Below are positions 56,113 through 62,861 of a stretch of 64,000 nt of DNA, piece after piece. Position 1 is the first letter of the stretch, and each line of letters begins with the position of its first letter. The notes beneath the pieces are model-generated. The model worked only from the letters and a program-made list of their open reading frames with translations. It did no database searches and was not told the DNA's origin. The translations under genes and the position numbers were made by a program. Source of the DNA: Rhizobiaceae bacterium (lineage in GTDB: Bacteria; Pseudomonadota; Alphaproteobacteria; Rhizobiales; Rhizobiaceae); assembly GCA_019635755.1 (NCBI GenBank), contig JAHBYW010000002.1, forward strand, positions 186,001 through 250,000, read 5' to 3'.

Positions 56113-58515
56113 ATGAACGAAGCCGTCAAAGCCACGAACACCGCCTCCGCCCAGCCGATCATCGACATCGAGAACCTCTACATCTCGTTCTTCACCAAGC
56201 GCGGCGAGATCCCCGCCGTCATGGACTTCTCGTGCCAGGTGATGCCGGGCGAGGCGATGGGGATCGTCGGCGAATCCGGCTGCGGCAAGTCGACCGTGTC
56301 GCTGGGCATCATGCGCGACCTGTCCAATGTCGGGAAGATCGTCGGCGGCCGGATCCGGTTCAAGGGCAAGGACATGGGCGACATGTCCGACGAGGAGCTC
56401 CGCTCCATCCGCGGCAACGAGATCGCCATGATCTACCAGGAGCCGATGGCCAGCCTGAACCCGGCGATGAAGATCGGCCAGCAGCTGATGGAAGTGCCGA
56501 TCCTGCACGACAAGGCGTCGAAGGAGGAGGCCTACAACCGCGCGCTGGAGATGGTGCGCGCGGTGAAGCTGCCCGATCCGGAGCGCATGATGCGCTCCTA
56601 TCCGCACCAGCTTTCCGGCGGCCAGCAGCAGCGCATCGTCATCGCCATGGCGCTGCTCTCCAAGCCGGCGCTGCTGCTGCTCGACGAGCCGACGACGGCG
56701 CTGGACGTGACCGTCGAGGCGGGCATCGTCGACCTGGTGAAGGGGCTCGGCCAGAAGTTCGGCACCTCGATGATCTTCGTGTCGCACAATCTCGGGCTGA
56801 TCCTCGAGACCTGCGACAAGATCACCGTCATGTATTCCGGCGAGGCGGTCGAGACCGGCAAGATCGAGGACGTGTTCGACAGCATGCGGCATCCCTACAC
56901 GCAGGGGCTGTTCCGCTCGATTCCGCTGCCGGGCGCCGACAAGAACTCGCGGCCGCTGGTCGCCATTCCCGGCCAGCTGCCGCTGCCGCAGGAGCGCCCG
57001 AAGGGCTGCAATTTCGGCCCGCGCTGCCACCATTTCGTGGAAGGGCTCTGCAACGCCGATGAAATCCCGATGATCGAGGTCGAGGGCCACGAGGGGCATT
57101 TCAGCCGCTGCGTGCGCTTCAACGACATCGACTGGAACGCGCTGCCGCCGGGCGCCAAGACCGCGAAGGAAGCGGTCAAGCCGGGCGCGCCCGTGCTCAA
57201 GATCGACAACCTCAAGAAGTACTACAAGGTCGCCGCGAACGCGATCTTCGGCGGCGCGGAGTCCCGCGTCGTCAAGGCCAACGAGGCAATCAGCTTCGAG
57301 GCGCGCGAGAGCGAGACGGTGGCGATCGTCGGCGAATCCGGCTGCGGAAAGTCGACGCTGGCCAAGGTGCTGCTGGGCCTCGAGACGGCCAGCTCCGGCA
57401 CGGTGACGCTCGGCAACACGCAGATCCAGTCGACCGGCATCGAGAGCCGCCAGACCGAGACGATCTCGTCGATCCAGATGGTGTTCCAGAACCCGTTCGA
57501 CACGCTGAACCCCAGCCAGTCGGTCGGCTCGCAGATCATCCGCACGCTGGAGAAATTCGGCATCGGCAAGAACTCGGCCGAACGCCGCCAGCGCATGTAC
57601 GAACTGCTGGACCTGGTGAAGCTGCCGCGCGCCTTCGAGAAGCGCATGCCGCGCCAGCTCTCGGGCGGGCAGAAGCAGCGCATCGGCGTGGCGCGCGCCT
57701 TTGCCGGCACGGCCAAGGTGGTAGTGGCCGACGAGCCGGTGTCGGCACTCGACGTCTCGGTGCAGGCCGCCGTGACCGAGCTGCTGATGGACATCCAGCG
57801 CAAGAACAAGACGACGATGCTGTTCATCAGCCACGATCTGTCGGTGGTGCGCTATATCGCAGACCGGGTCGTCGTCATGTATCTCGGCCACATCGTCGAG
57901 CAGGGCACGACCGACCAGATCTTCTCGCCGCCCTACCATCCCTACACGGAGGCGCTGCTGTCGGCGATCCCGATCGCCGACACCAGCGTGGTGAAGAAGC
58001 ACATCGTGCTGGACGGCGACATCCCGTCGGCGATGAACCCGCCCTCGGGCTGCCCGTTCCAGACGCGCTGCCGCTACAAGCATCTTGTGCCGGACGGGCT
58101 GTGCGAGACGCAGGTGCCGCCGATGAAGGACCTCGGCAACGGCCACAAGAGCCTGTGCTGGCTGTCCGACGATGTGCTGGCCAAGATGGAGCCGGTGATC
58201 AGCTTCGACGCCAAGGCGAAGAAGGTCGACGCCGTGGAGGCCGACGGCACCCCGCCCGGGCAAGGACCGGGCTTCGCCGCGCCGCCGCCGAAGCGGGCCC
58301 GCAACAAGCGCGGCACGGCCGATCAGACCGACGACGCCGATGCGCCGGAGGCGGCGGAGGCCGCGGCGAAGATGGGGCGCAGCGAGGGTGCCGCGCGCAA
58401 GCCGAAGTCGAAGTCGACGCCGGTCGGCTGGGGCAGCCAGGCCGACGATGCGAACGCGCCATCCGCGTTTGGCGGCAAGCGGCCGAAAGGCCGCGACAGC
58501 AAGCCGGAAGACTGA
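56113..58515 (+). CDS. Fused DppD-DppF ABC transporter ATPase with basic low-complexity tail
   Basis: This 800-residue protein has two complete oligopeptide-type ATPase units. The first (about 15-345) has [29 protein letters not shown] and a Cys-containing HPY extension (CNFGPRCHHFVEGLC). The second (about 365-705) again has [18 protein letters not shown] and VVADEPVSALD, and a second Cys extension. The last roughly 85 residues are Lys/Ala/Pro-rich and probably disordered. Single-polypeptide fusions exist in alphaproteobacteria, but the tail is distinctive. I use the ATG at 56113 rather than the GTG at 56110, because GGGAGAG is better spaced from it. It powers the two preceding permeases. Confidence 0.92.
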   Translation: MNEAVKATNTASAQPIIDIENLYISFFTKRGEIPAVMDFSCQVMPGEAMGIVGESGCGKSTVSLGIMRDLSNVGKIVGGRIRFKGKDMGDMSDEELRSIRGNEIAMIYQEPMASLNPAMKIGQQLMEVPILHDKASKEEAYNRALEMVRAVKLPDPERMMRSYPHQLSGGQQQRIVIAMALLSKPALLLLDEPTTALDVTVEAGIVDLVKGLGQKFGTSMIFVSHNLGLILETCDKITVMYSGEAVETGKIEDVFDSMRHPYTQGLFRSIPLPGADKNSRPLVAIPGQLPLPQERPKGCNFGPRCHHFVEGLCNADEIPMIEVEGHEGHFSRCVRFNDIDWNALPPGAKTAKEAVKPGAPVLKIDNLKKYYKVAANAIFGGAESRVVKANEAISFEARESETVAIVGESGCGKSTLAKVLLGLETASSGTVTLGNTQIQSTGIESRQTETISSIQMVFQNPFDTLNPSQSVGSQIIRTLEKFGIGKNSAERRQRMYELLDLVKLPRAFEKRMPRQLSGGQKQRIGVARAFAGTAKVVVADEPVSALDVSVQAAVTELLMDIQRKNKTTMLFISHDLSVVRYIADRVVVMYLGHIVEQGTTDQIFSPPYHPYTEALLSAIPIADTSVVKKHIVLDGDIPSAMNPPSGCPFQTRCRYKHLVPDGLCETQVPPMKDLGNGHKSLCWLSDDVLAKMEPVISFDAKAKKVDAVEADGTPPGQGPGFAAPPPKRARNKRGTADQTDDADAPEAAEAAAKMGRSEGAARKPKSKSTPVGWGSQADDANAPSAFGGKRPKGRDSKPED

Positions 58516-58686
58516 GGCGATGCGGGGTCGCAAAAGTTCGCAGTTCGCGGGTGGGCACGAGACGAACTCGCGCTAAAGATCGAACCGATCCTCAGTCAGA
58601 TACGCAAGCTGCGCGTCGATGGCGTGGCCGACAGCGAAAAGGTCTTCATGGACGAGATGTGGGGCGAGGCGGACGATGCTGGTTGA
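58516..58686 (+). pseudogene. Probable 3' fragment of a gene
   Basis: Directly after the ATPase stop, and in the same frame, 56 codons stay open to a TGA at 58684-58686. The end reads ELALKIEPILSQIRKLRVDG and FMDEMWGEADDAG, which has a natural helical composition, but there is no ATG or ribosome-binding site at a sensible place. I take it as the remnant of a small gene, perhaps one lost by deletion. I do not recognise the family. Confidence 0.35.
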
Positions 58687-58883
58687 GCCCTCGGCGATTC
58701 TCCCGCTGTGCGGCAATATCGCCCGCGCGTCTGCCATCAATGGTTAGCCGCGTGGCGCCCAAAGGGTTATCGGTCGCGAACAAAGCACTGTAGTCGATAC
58801 TAATACCATCGTGTGTTGCATGTAGTATATTTGACTGTTACAGCAAAAAATACGAATGCCTCCAACGCAAGTGCGAGATTGCC

Positions 58884-59111
58884 TTGGGCAGTTCAACAAA
58901 CTGGCGCGATGTTCAGCGGGCGGCGATCGCGATCATCGACGCCTACGGCCGAGAGCATGCGGAAGCTGCTGTCGCCCAGGCGCGTCGCCTCGAGTCTGTT
59001 TCAAACGACCCGGAGTTCGCCTCACTGGTTCGCGCTGAAGTGGAGCGGCAAGTCGCCGCTATTGGCTCCGGCGAGGCACGGCGTCCCCTATCTCCACACG
59101 ACTTGGGTTGA
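58884..59111 (+). CDS. Small hypothetical protein
   Basis: A 75-codon frame with a TTG start encodes a protein-like helical sequence (WRDVQRAAIAIIDAYGREH, then RAEVERQVAAIGSGEA). The frame is open further upstream with no ATG, so the true 5' end may be missing. The surrounding DNA is lower in G+C than the neighbourhood. Its 3' end overlaps the convergent small gene at 59059-59286. I do not recognise it. Confidence 0.4.
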   Translation: MGSSTNWRDVQRAAIAIIDAYGREHAEAAVAQARRLESVSNDPEFASLVRAEVERQVAAIGSGEARRPLSPHDLG

Positions 59112-59286
59112 TGTCAGGGGCCAGGTGTTCGCTTCGCTGGAGATCACACGCCTCCACGTACGCCATGTCGAGCAGGTACGCTAAAACTTTCAGCCTATCG
59201 CCAGCGGCCAGCCGCCTCAATTCGTTGAGCTGTGTTGCCAGATAGGCGGCGCGGTCGCTGGTGCTGAAAGAAGCAATCTTTGGCAT
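59059..59286 (-). CDS. Small hypothetical protein
   Basis: This 75-residue protein starts at the ATG at 59286 with GCGGGG upstream; an in-frame start at 59310 is possible. The sequence looks natural: residues about 8-45 form an amphipathic helix pair (RAAYLATQLNELRRLAAGDR and LKVLAYLLDMAYVEACDLQR). It is soluble, with no membrane segment. It is convergent with and overlaps 58884-59111. Small helical proteins of this kind are frequent in Rhizobiales and mostly uncharacterised. No function can be assigned. Confidence 0.5.
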   Translation of the reverse strand: MPKIASFSTSDRAAYLATQLNELRRLAAGDRLKVLAYLLDMAYVEACDLQRSEHLAPDINPSRVEIGDAVPRRSQ

Positions 59287-59310
59287 CGGAACCCCGCATT
59301 CTTCGGTCAT

Positions 59311-59630
59311 TCCAGGTTGCGCCGTAGAGAACTGGACCTTAGCTTTCTTCGTACAGAACGCGACAAGAATCGACCCTCACTAACAATTGAGGCGACGTTT
59401 TATTGCAAAGTAGGGTAGGACTATGAATTTATCACGTCGTCGAGTCGAGTTGGTAATCTATATCACCGATATTTTACTTTGAGAAGAGGATTATAGACTT
59501 TCCAAACTCGCTTCTGCCTCGCGTCTTGGTCAAGACGTGAACAAGCTGACGGGCGACGAACGCCGCGCCAGCAACGCGCCATGTCGGTTTCCGCGCGGCC
59601 GCCGGCCGGGACCGCCGCTACATCGGGCGC
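59311..59630. other. Intergenic, relatively A+T-rich region
   Basis: 320 bp with no supportable gene. The A+T-rich part 59380-59500 contrasts with the rest of the window and could hold the promoter of the downstream hydrolase. I saw no RNA gene or clear repeat. Confidence 0.6.
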
Positions 59631-60311
59631 ATGCGACAGAGCCTCTCCATCGACCCGTCCCGCACCGCGCTGGTCTGCGTCGACCTGCAAGAGGAACACC
59701 GCCGCGACCAGCGCCTGCTGGCGGTCGGGTTCGACCGGGTGCTGGCCAATGTCGCGCGGCTGCAGACGGCCGCGCGTGCGGCCGGCATAGCGATCTTCCA
59801 CTTCGCCTACATCGTCGACACGCAGTCGGCCGCCACGCGGGCCTTCCATCCGCGCACGGCGGACGGCCGTTCGGCGTTCTCCGACAAGGATGATCCGAAC
59901 GCGGCGGTCTGTCCCGAAGTGGCGCCGTCGGGCGCCGAACCGCTGATCGTCAAGACCGAGGCGAGCGCGTTCGCGACGGGCTTCGGCGAGGAGCTGACGC
60001 GGCGCGGCATCGAATGGATCGTCGTCTGCGGCGTGTGGACCGAGGCCTGCGTCGACGCCACCGTGAAGGACGCGCTGAAGCGCGATTTCCGCGTGATGCT
60101 CGTCAAGGACGCCTGCGGCAGCGGGTCCGCCGCGATGCACCAGACCGGCATCCTCAACCTCGCCAACCGGCTCTACGGCGGCGCCGTGGTGACAACCGAC
60201 GCTGCCTGCAGACTCATCGGCGGCGGCGCGGCCGAAGGGTGGACGCCGCAGTCGCCGGTGCCGATCCGCTATGCGCTGGACACGGTCGCGGCGATGTACG
60301 ACGCCCTGTGA
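59631..60311 (+). CDS. Cysteine hydrolase, isochorismatase family
   Basis: This 226-residue cytoplasmic enzyme has the Asp-Lys-Cys triad of the family: Asp18 in VCVDLQ, Lys108 in IVKTEASAF and Cys140 in GVWTEACVDAT, the last preceded by the usual non-prolyl cis-peptide region. Members hydrolyse amides and related bonds (nicotinamidase, N-carbamoylsarcosine amidase, ureidoacrylate hydrolase, biuret hydrolase). Given the nearby N-carbamoyl-amino-acid hydrolase gene, a ureido or carbamoyl substrate is plausible. It is transcribed alone, converging with the LysE gene 34 bp away. Confidence 0.88.
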   Translation: MRQSLSIDPSRTALVCVDLQEEHRRDQRLLAVGFDRVLANVARLQTAARAAGIAIFHFAYIVDTQSAATRAFHPRTADGRSAFSDKDDPNAAVCPEVAPSGAEPLIVKTEASAFATGFGEELTRRGIEWIVVCGVWTEACVDATVKDALKRDFRVMLVKDACGSGSAAMHQTGILNLANRLYGGAVVTTDAACRLIGGGAAEGWTPQSPVPIRYALDTVAAMYDAL

Positions 60312-60345
60312 CGGAGCGCGGCCGGGGCGGGCCGGCCGGCTGAGT

Positions 60346-60981
60346 TCAGAGCTTCAGGGTCGCAAGCCTCATGCCGAAGCCGATGAAGACCAGCCCCGTC
60401 AGCGCCTTCAGCGCGCGTGTGACGCGGCCGCTGCGCACCGCTCCGGAGAGCCGGTCGAAGAGGAGCACCATCGGGACGAACCACGCCAGGTTGAGTGCCG
60501 CATGGACGACGACCAGCGCGTAGGCCGCCCAGAGCGTACCGCTGCCCGGCGGGACGAACTGCGGAAACGCCGCGATGTAGAACATCGCCACCTTCGGGTT
60601 CAGCGCGTTGGTGAGGAAACCTTCGCCGAACGCCCTGGCGAGGGTGCGCCGCCGCCTGGCCGGAGCGACCTCGGCCAGTTTCGCGGGCGACCCGCGCCAG
60701 GCGCCGAGCAGCGCCTTCACGCCGATCCAGACGAGGTAGGCCGCGCCGACCAGCTTCACGGCGAGGAAGAGATGCGCAGACTGCAGCAGGAGCAGCGACA
60801 GGCCGAAGATCGCGAAGGTGCCGTGCACGAAGAAGGCGACGGCGAAACCGGCGATGTTGGCAAAGCCGGCCGCCTTGCCCGATGTCGGCACGGTCTTGGC
60901 GATCAAGACGCCGTTCGGCCCCGGCGACATGATCAGCAGCGCCGCCATCGCGGCGAAGGCGAGGATGGTGGCGAGGGTCAT
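60346..60981 (-). CDS. LysE/RhtB-family amino-acid exporter
   Basis: This 211-residue inner-membrane protein has about six transmembrane segments and the family's N-terminal core LLIMSPGPNGVLIAKT (SPGPN motif). ARAFGEGFLTNALNPKVAMF is the second conserved block. It exports amino acids or related small molecules. The start at 60981 follows GGGGAGG and overlaps the stop of the DUF559 gene by ATGA, so the two are translationally coupled. The frame upstream of 60981 runs through the repeat and is not coding. Confidence 0.92.
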   Translation of the reverse strand: MTLATILAFAAMAALLIMSPGPNGVLIAKTVPTSGKAAGFANIAGFAVAFFVHGTFAIFGLSLLLLQSAHLFLAVKLVGAAYLVWIGVKALLGAWRGSPAKLAEVAPARRRRTLARAFGEGFLTNALNPKVAMFYIAAFPQFVPPGSGTLWAAYALVVVHAALNLAWFVPMVLLFDRLSGAVRSGRVTRALKALTGLVFIGFGMRLATLKL

Positions 60982-61433
60982 AGCTTGGCCTCCCCGCGCA
61001 GGGCGTCGGAACCTACAGCGCCCAAATTCCCCTCCCCCTTGCGGGGAGGGGTTAGGGGTGGGGGTGTCTTCAACAGTTCGAGCGCCGTCAGGATCTCTTC
61101 GATGCAACCGTCGAACGCATCGGCCAATTCGCCGGTATTGAATCTCAGAACTCGATATCCGCGACCTTCGAGCCAGGCGTCACGCTTTAGGTCGCGCGCC
61201 AAACCATCTTGCGAAAAATGATCCTCGCCATCGACTTCGATGATCAGGCGATGCTCATGGATCGCGAAATCGACGATGTAGGGATCGATAGGCGCCTGCT
61301 TGCGGACGTGCACCCCGTACCACCGACGAAACTGTTTCAGTTCCGACCAGAGCTTCCGTTCACCGTCGGTCATGTTCCGGCGCAATCGGCGGGCGCGCGA
61401 GATGGATATCGCGGAATTGCTGGTCGGGCACAT
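60978..61433 (-). CDS. DUF559 protein (Vsr/restriction-endonuclease-fold)
   Basis: This 151-residue protein has the DUF559 pattern RARRLRRNMTDGERKLWSEL, then VRKQAPIDPYIVDFAIHEH, then LIIEVDGEDHF. VDF and EVDG supply the acidic residues of the PD-(D/E)xK-like nuclease fold related to the very-short-patch repair endonuclease. Function in the cell is unknown. The C-terminal TPPPLTPPRKGEGNLG is encoded by the palindromic repeat at 61027-61067, so the repeat has been absorbed into the reading frame. The gene is bracketed by inverted copies of that repeat. Confidence 0.85.
   Translation of the reverse strand: MCPTSNSAISISRARRLRRNMTDGERKLWSELKQFRRWYGVHVRKQAPIDPYIVDFAIHEHRLIIEVDGEDHFSQDGLARDLKRDAWLEGRGYRVLRFNTGELADAFDGCIEEILTALELLKTPPPLTPPRKGEGNLGAVGSDALRGEAKL
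61027..61067. repeat. 41-bp palindromic repeat, family C, left copy
   Basis: Contains CCTCCCCCTTGCGGGGAGG and a GGGGTTAGGGGTGGGGGTGT tail. It is an exact inverted copy of 61436-61476 and lies inside the 3' end of the DUF559 reading frame. Confidence 0.85.
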
Positions 61434-61435
61434 CT

Positions 61436-61476
61436 ACACCCCCACCCCTAACCCCTCCCCGCAAGGGGGAGGGGAA
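61436..61476. repeat. 41-bp palindromic repeat, family C, right copy
   Basis: Exact inverted copy of 61027-61067, located 2 bp upstream of the DUF559 start codon, where it would form part of the 5' leader. Confidence 0.85.
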
Positions 61477-61526
61477 AGCTGCCGCATGCCAGGCCATCTG
61501 AAGTCGATAGAGAAGCGCTGATCTAG

Positions 61527-61562
61527 TCCCCCTCCCCCTTTCGGGGAGGGGCCAGGGGTGGC
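61527..61562. repeat. Palindromic repeat, family C, third (diverged) copy
   Basis: CCCCCTCCCCCTTTCGGGG, then AGGGGCCAGGGGTGGCGG: same layout and orientation as 61027-61067, with several substitutions. It lies between the family C pair and the hydrolase stop, so it may end that minus-strand transcript. Confidence 0.7.
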
Positions 61563-61602
61563 GGCAAAAATGACATCTGTCCGCGCAGCGGTCACTTTCG
61601 CC

Positions 61603-62853
61603 TTACCCCACGATCTCCGCCGTCTCCAGCACCGCGTGGAACAGCACGTCGCAGCCGGCCGACGCCCATTCCTTCGAGATCTCCTCGGCCTCGTTGTGCG
61701 ACAGCCCGTCGACGCAGGGGCACATGACCATCGCCGTCGGCGCGACGCGGTTGATCCAGCAGGCGTCGTGGCCGGCGCCCGAGACGATGTCGCGGTGGGA
61801 ATAGCCGAGCCGCTCGGCGGCGTCGCGGATCGCCTTCACGCAGTCCTTGTCGAAGGTCACGGGATCGAAATGACCGACCTGCTCGATCTCGAACTTGATG
61901 TCGAGCGCCTCGCAGATCGTCTCGATGCCGGCGCGGATGCGGCGGTCCATCGTGTCGAGCGTCGCCTTGTCCGGCGAGCGAATGTCGATGGTGAAGACCG
62001 TCTTGCCCGCGATGATGTTGCGCGAGTTCGGATAGACCTCCATGTGGCCGACGGCGCCGACCGCGTCCGGCTGGTAGTCCATCGCCACCTCGTGCACGAG
62101 CTCCGTCACGCGTGCCATGCCGAGGCCGGCGTTGCGGCGCTTGGGCATCGGCGTCGACCCGGTGTGGGCTTCCTTGCCGGTCAGGGTCACCTGCAGCCAT
62201 TTCAGGCCCTGCCCATGCGTGACGACGCCGATGTCGATGTCCTCGTCCTCGAGGATGGGGCCCTGCTCGATGTGAAGTTCGAAGAAGGCCCTCATCTTGC
62301 GGGCGCCGACCTGCTCCTCGCCCTTCCAGCCGATGCGCTCCAGCTCGTCGCCGAAGCGTTTGCCATCGCGGTCCTTGCGGTCGTAGGCCCAGTCCTGCTT
62401 GAGCACGCCGGCGAAGACGCCCGACGCCAGCATGGCCGGCGCGAAGCGCGTGCCCTCCTCGTTGGTCCAGTTGGTCACGACGATCGGGTGCTTCGTCCTG
62501 ATGCCGAGGTCGTTCAGCGTGCGGATCACCTCCAGCCCGCCCAGCACGCCCAGCACGCCGTCATATTTTCCGCCGGTCGGCTGCGTGTCGAGATGGCTGC
62601 CGACATAGACGGGCAGGGCCTCCGGGTCGGTGCCCTCGCGGCGGGCGAACATGGTGCCCATCTGGTCGACGCCCATGGTCAGCCCTGCCGCCTCGCACCA
62701 GGACTGGAAGAGTTTTCGCCCTTCGCCGTCCTCGTCGGTCAGCGTCTGGCGGTTGTTGCCGCCGGCGATCCCCGGCCCGATCCTGGCCATCTCCATCAGG
62801 CTGTCCCACAGCCTGTCGGAATTGATGCGAAGGTTCTCGCCGGGTGCTGCCAT
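61603..62853 (-). CDS. Zn-dependent N-carbamoyl-amino-acid hydrolase / beta-ureidopropionase (M20 family)
   Basis: This 416-residue cytoplasmic amidohydrolase has the metal-site motifs of the HyuC/AllC/beta-ureidopropionase branch of M20: GSHLDTQPTGGKYDG (His87, Asp98), NWTNEEGTRFAP (Glu132/133), FELHIEQGP and GAGHDACW. GKEAHTGSTPMP and NSRNIIAGK are in the dimer/lid domain. It releases CO2 and NH3 from N-carbamoyl compounds such as N-carbamoyl-beta-alanine. The gene is 8 bp downstream of an aminotransferase gene, which fits the last steps of reductive pyrimidine degradation (beta-alanine to malonate semialdehyde). Allantoate or hydantoin-derived substrates are alternatives. Confidence 0.9.
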   Translation of the reverse strand: MAAPGENLRINSDRLWDSLMEMARIGPGIAGGNNRQTLTDEDGEGRKLFQSWCEAAGLTMGVDQMGTMFARREGTDPEALPVYVGSHLDTQPTGGKYDGVLGVLGGLEVIRTLNDLGIRTKHPIVVTNWTNEEGTRFAPAMLASGVFAGVLKQDWAYDRKDRDGKRFGDELERIGWKGEEQVGARKMRAFFELHIEQGPILEDEDIDIGVVTHGQGLKWLQVTLTGKEAHTGSTPMPKRRNAGLGMARVTELVHEVAMDYQPDAVGAVGHMEVYPNSRNIIAGKTVFTIDIRSPDKATLDTMDRRIRAGIETICEALDIKFEIEQVGHFDPVTFDKDCVKAIRDAAERLGYSHRDIVSGAGHDACWINRVAPTAMVMCPCVDGLSHNEAEEISKEWASAGCDVLFHAVLETAEIVG

Positions 62854-62861
62854 TGGCTTTC

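Noticed and set aside
54904-58533. Very long open frame (about 1209 codons) on the minus strand opposite the peptide transporter genes
   Set aside because: It is antisense to well-supported permease and ATPase genes. Its translation is Arg/His/Ala-rich without domains; high G+C removes stop codons by chance.
61027-61562. Possibility that the clustered palindromic repeats form a CRISPR array
   Set aside because: The copies differ in orientation and spacing (one pair is inverted around a gene), and there are no regular spacers or cas genes.
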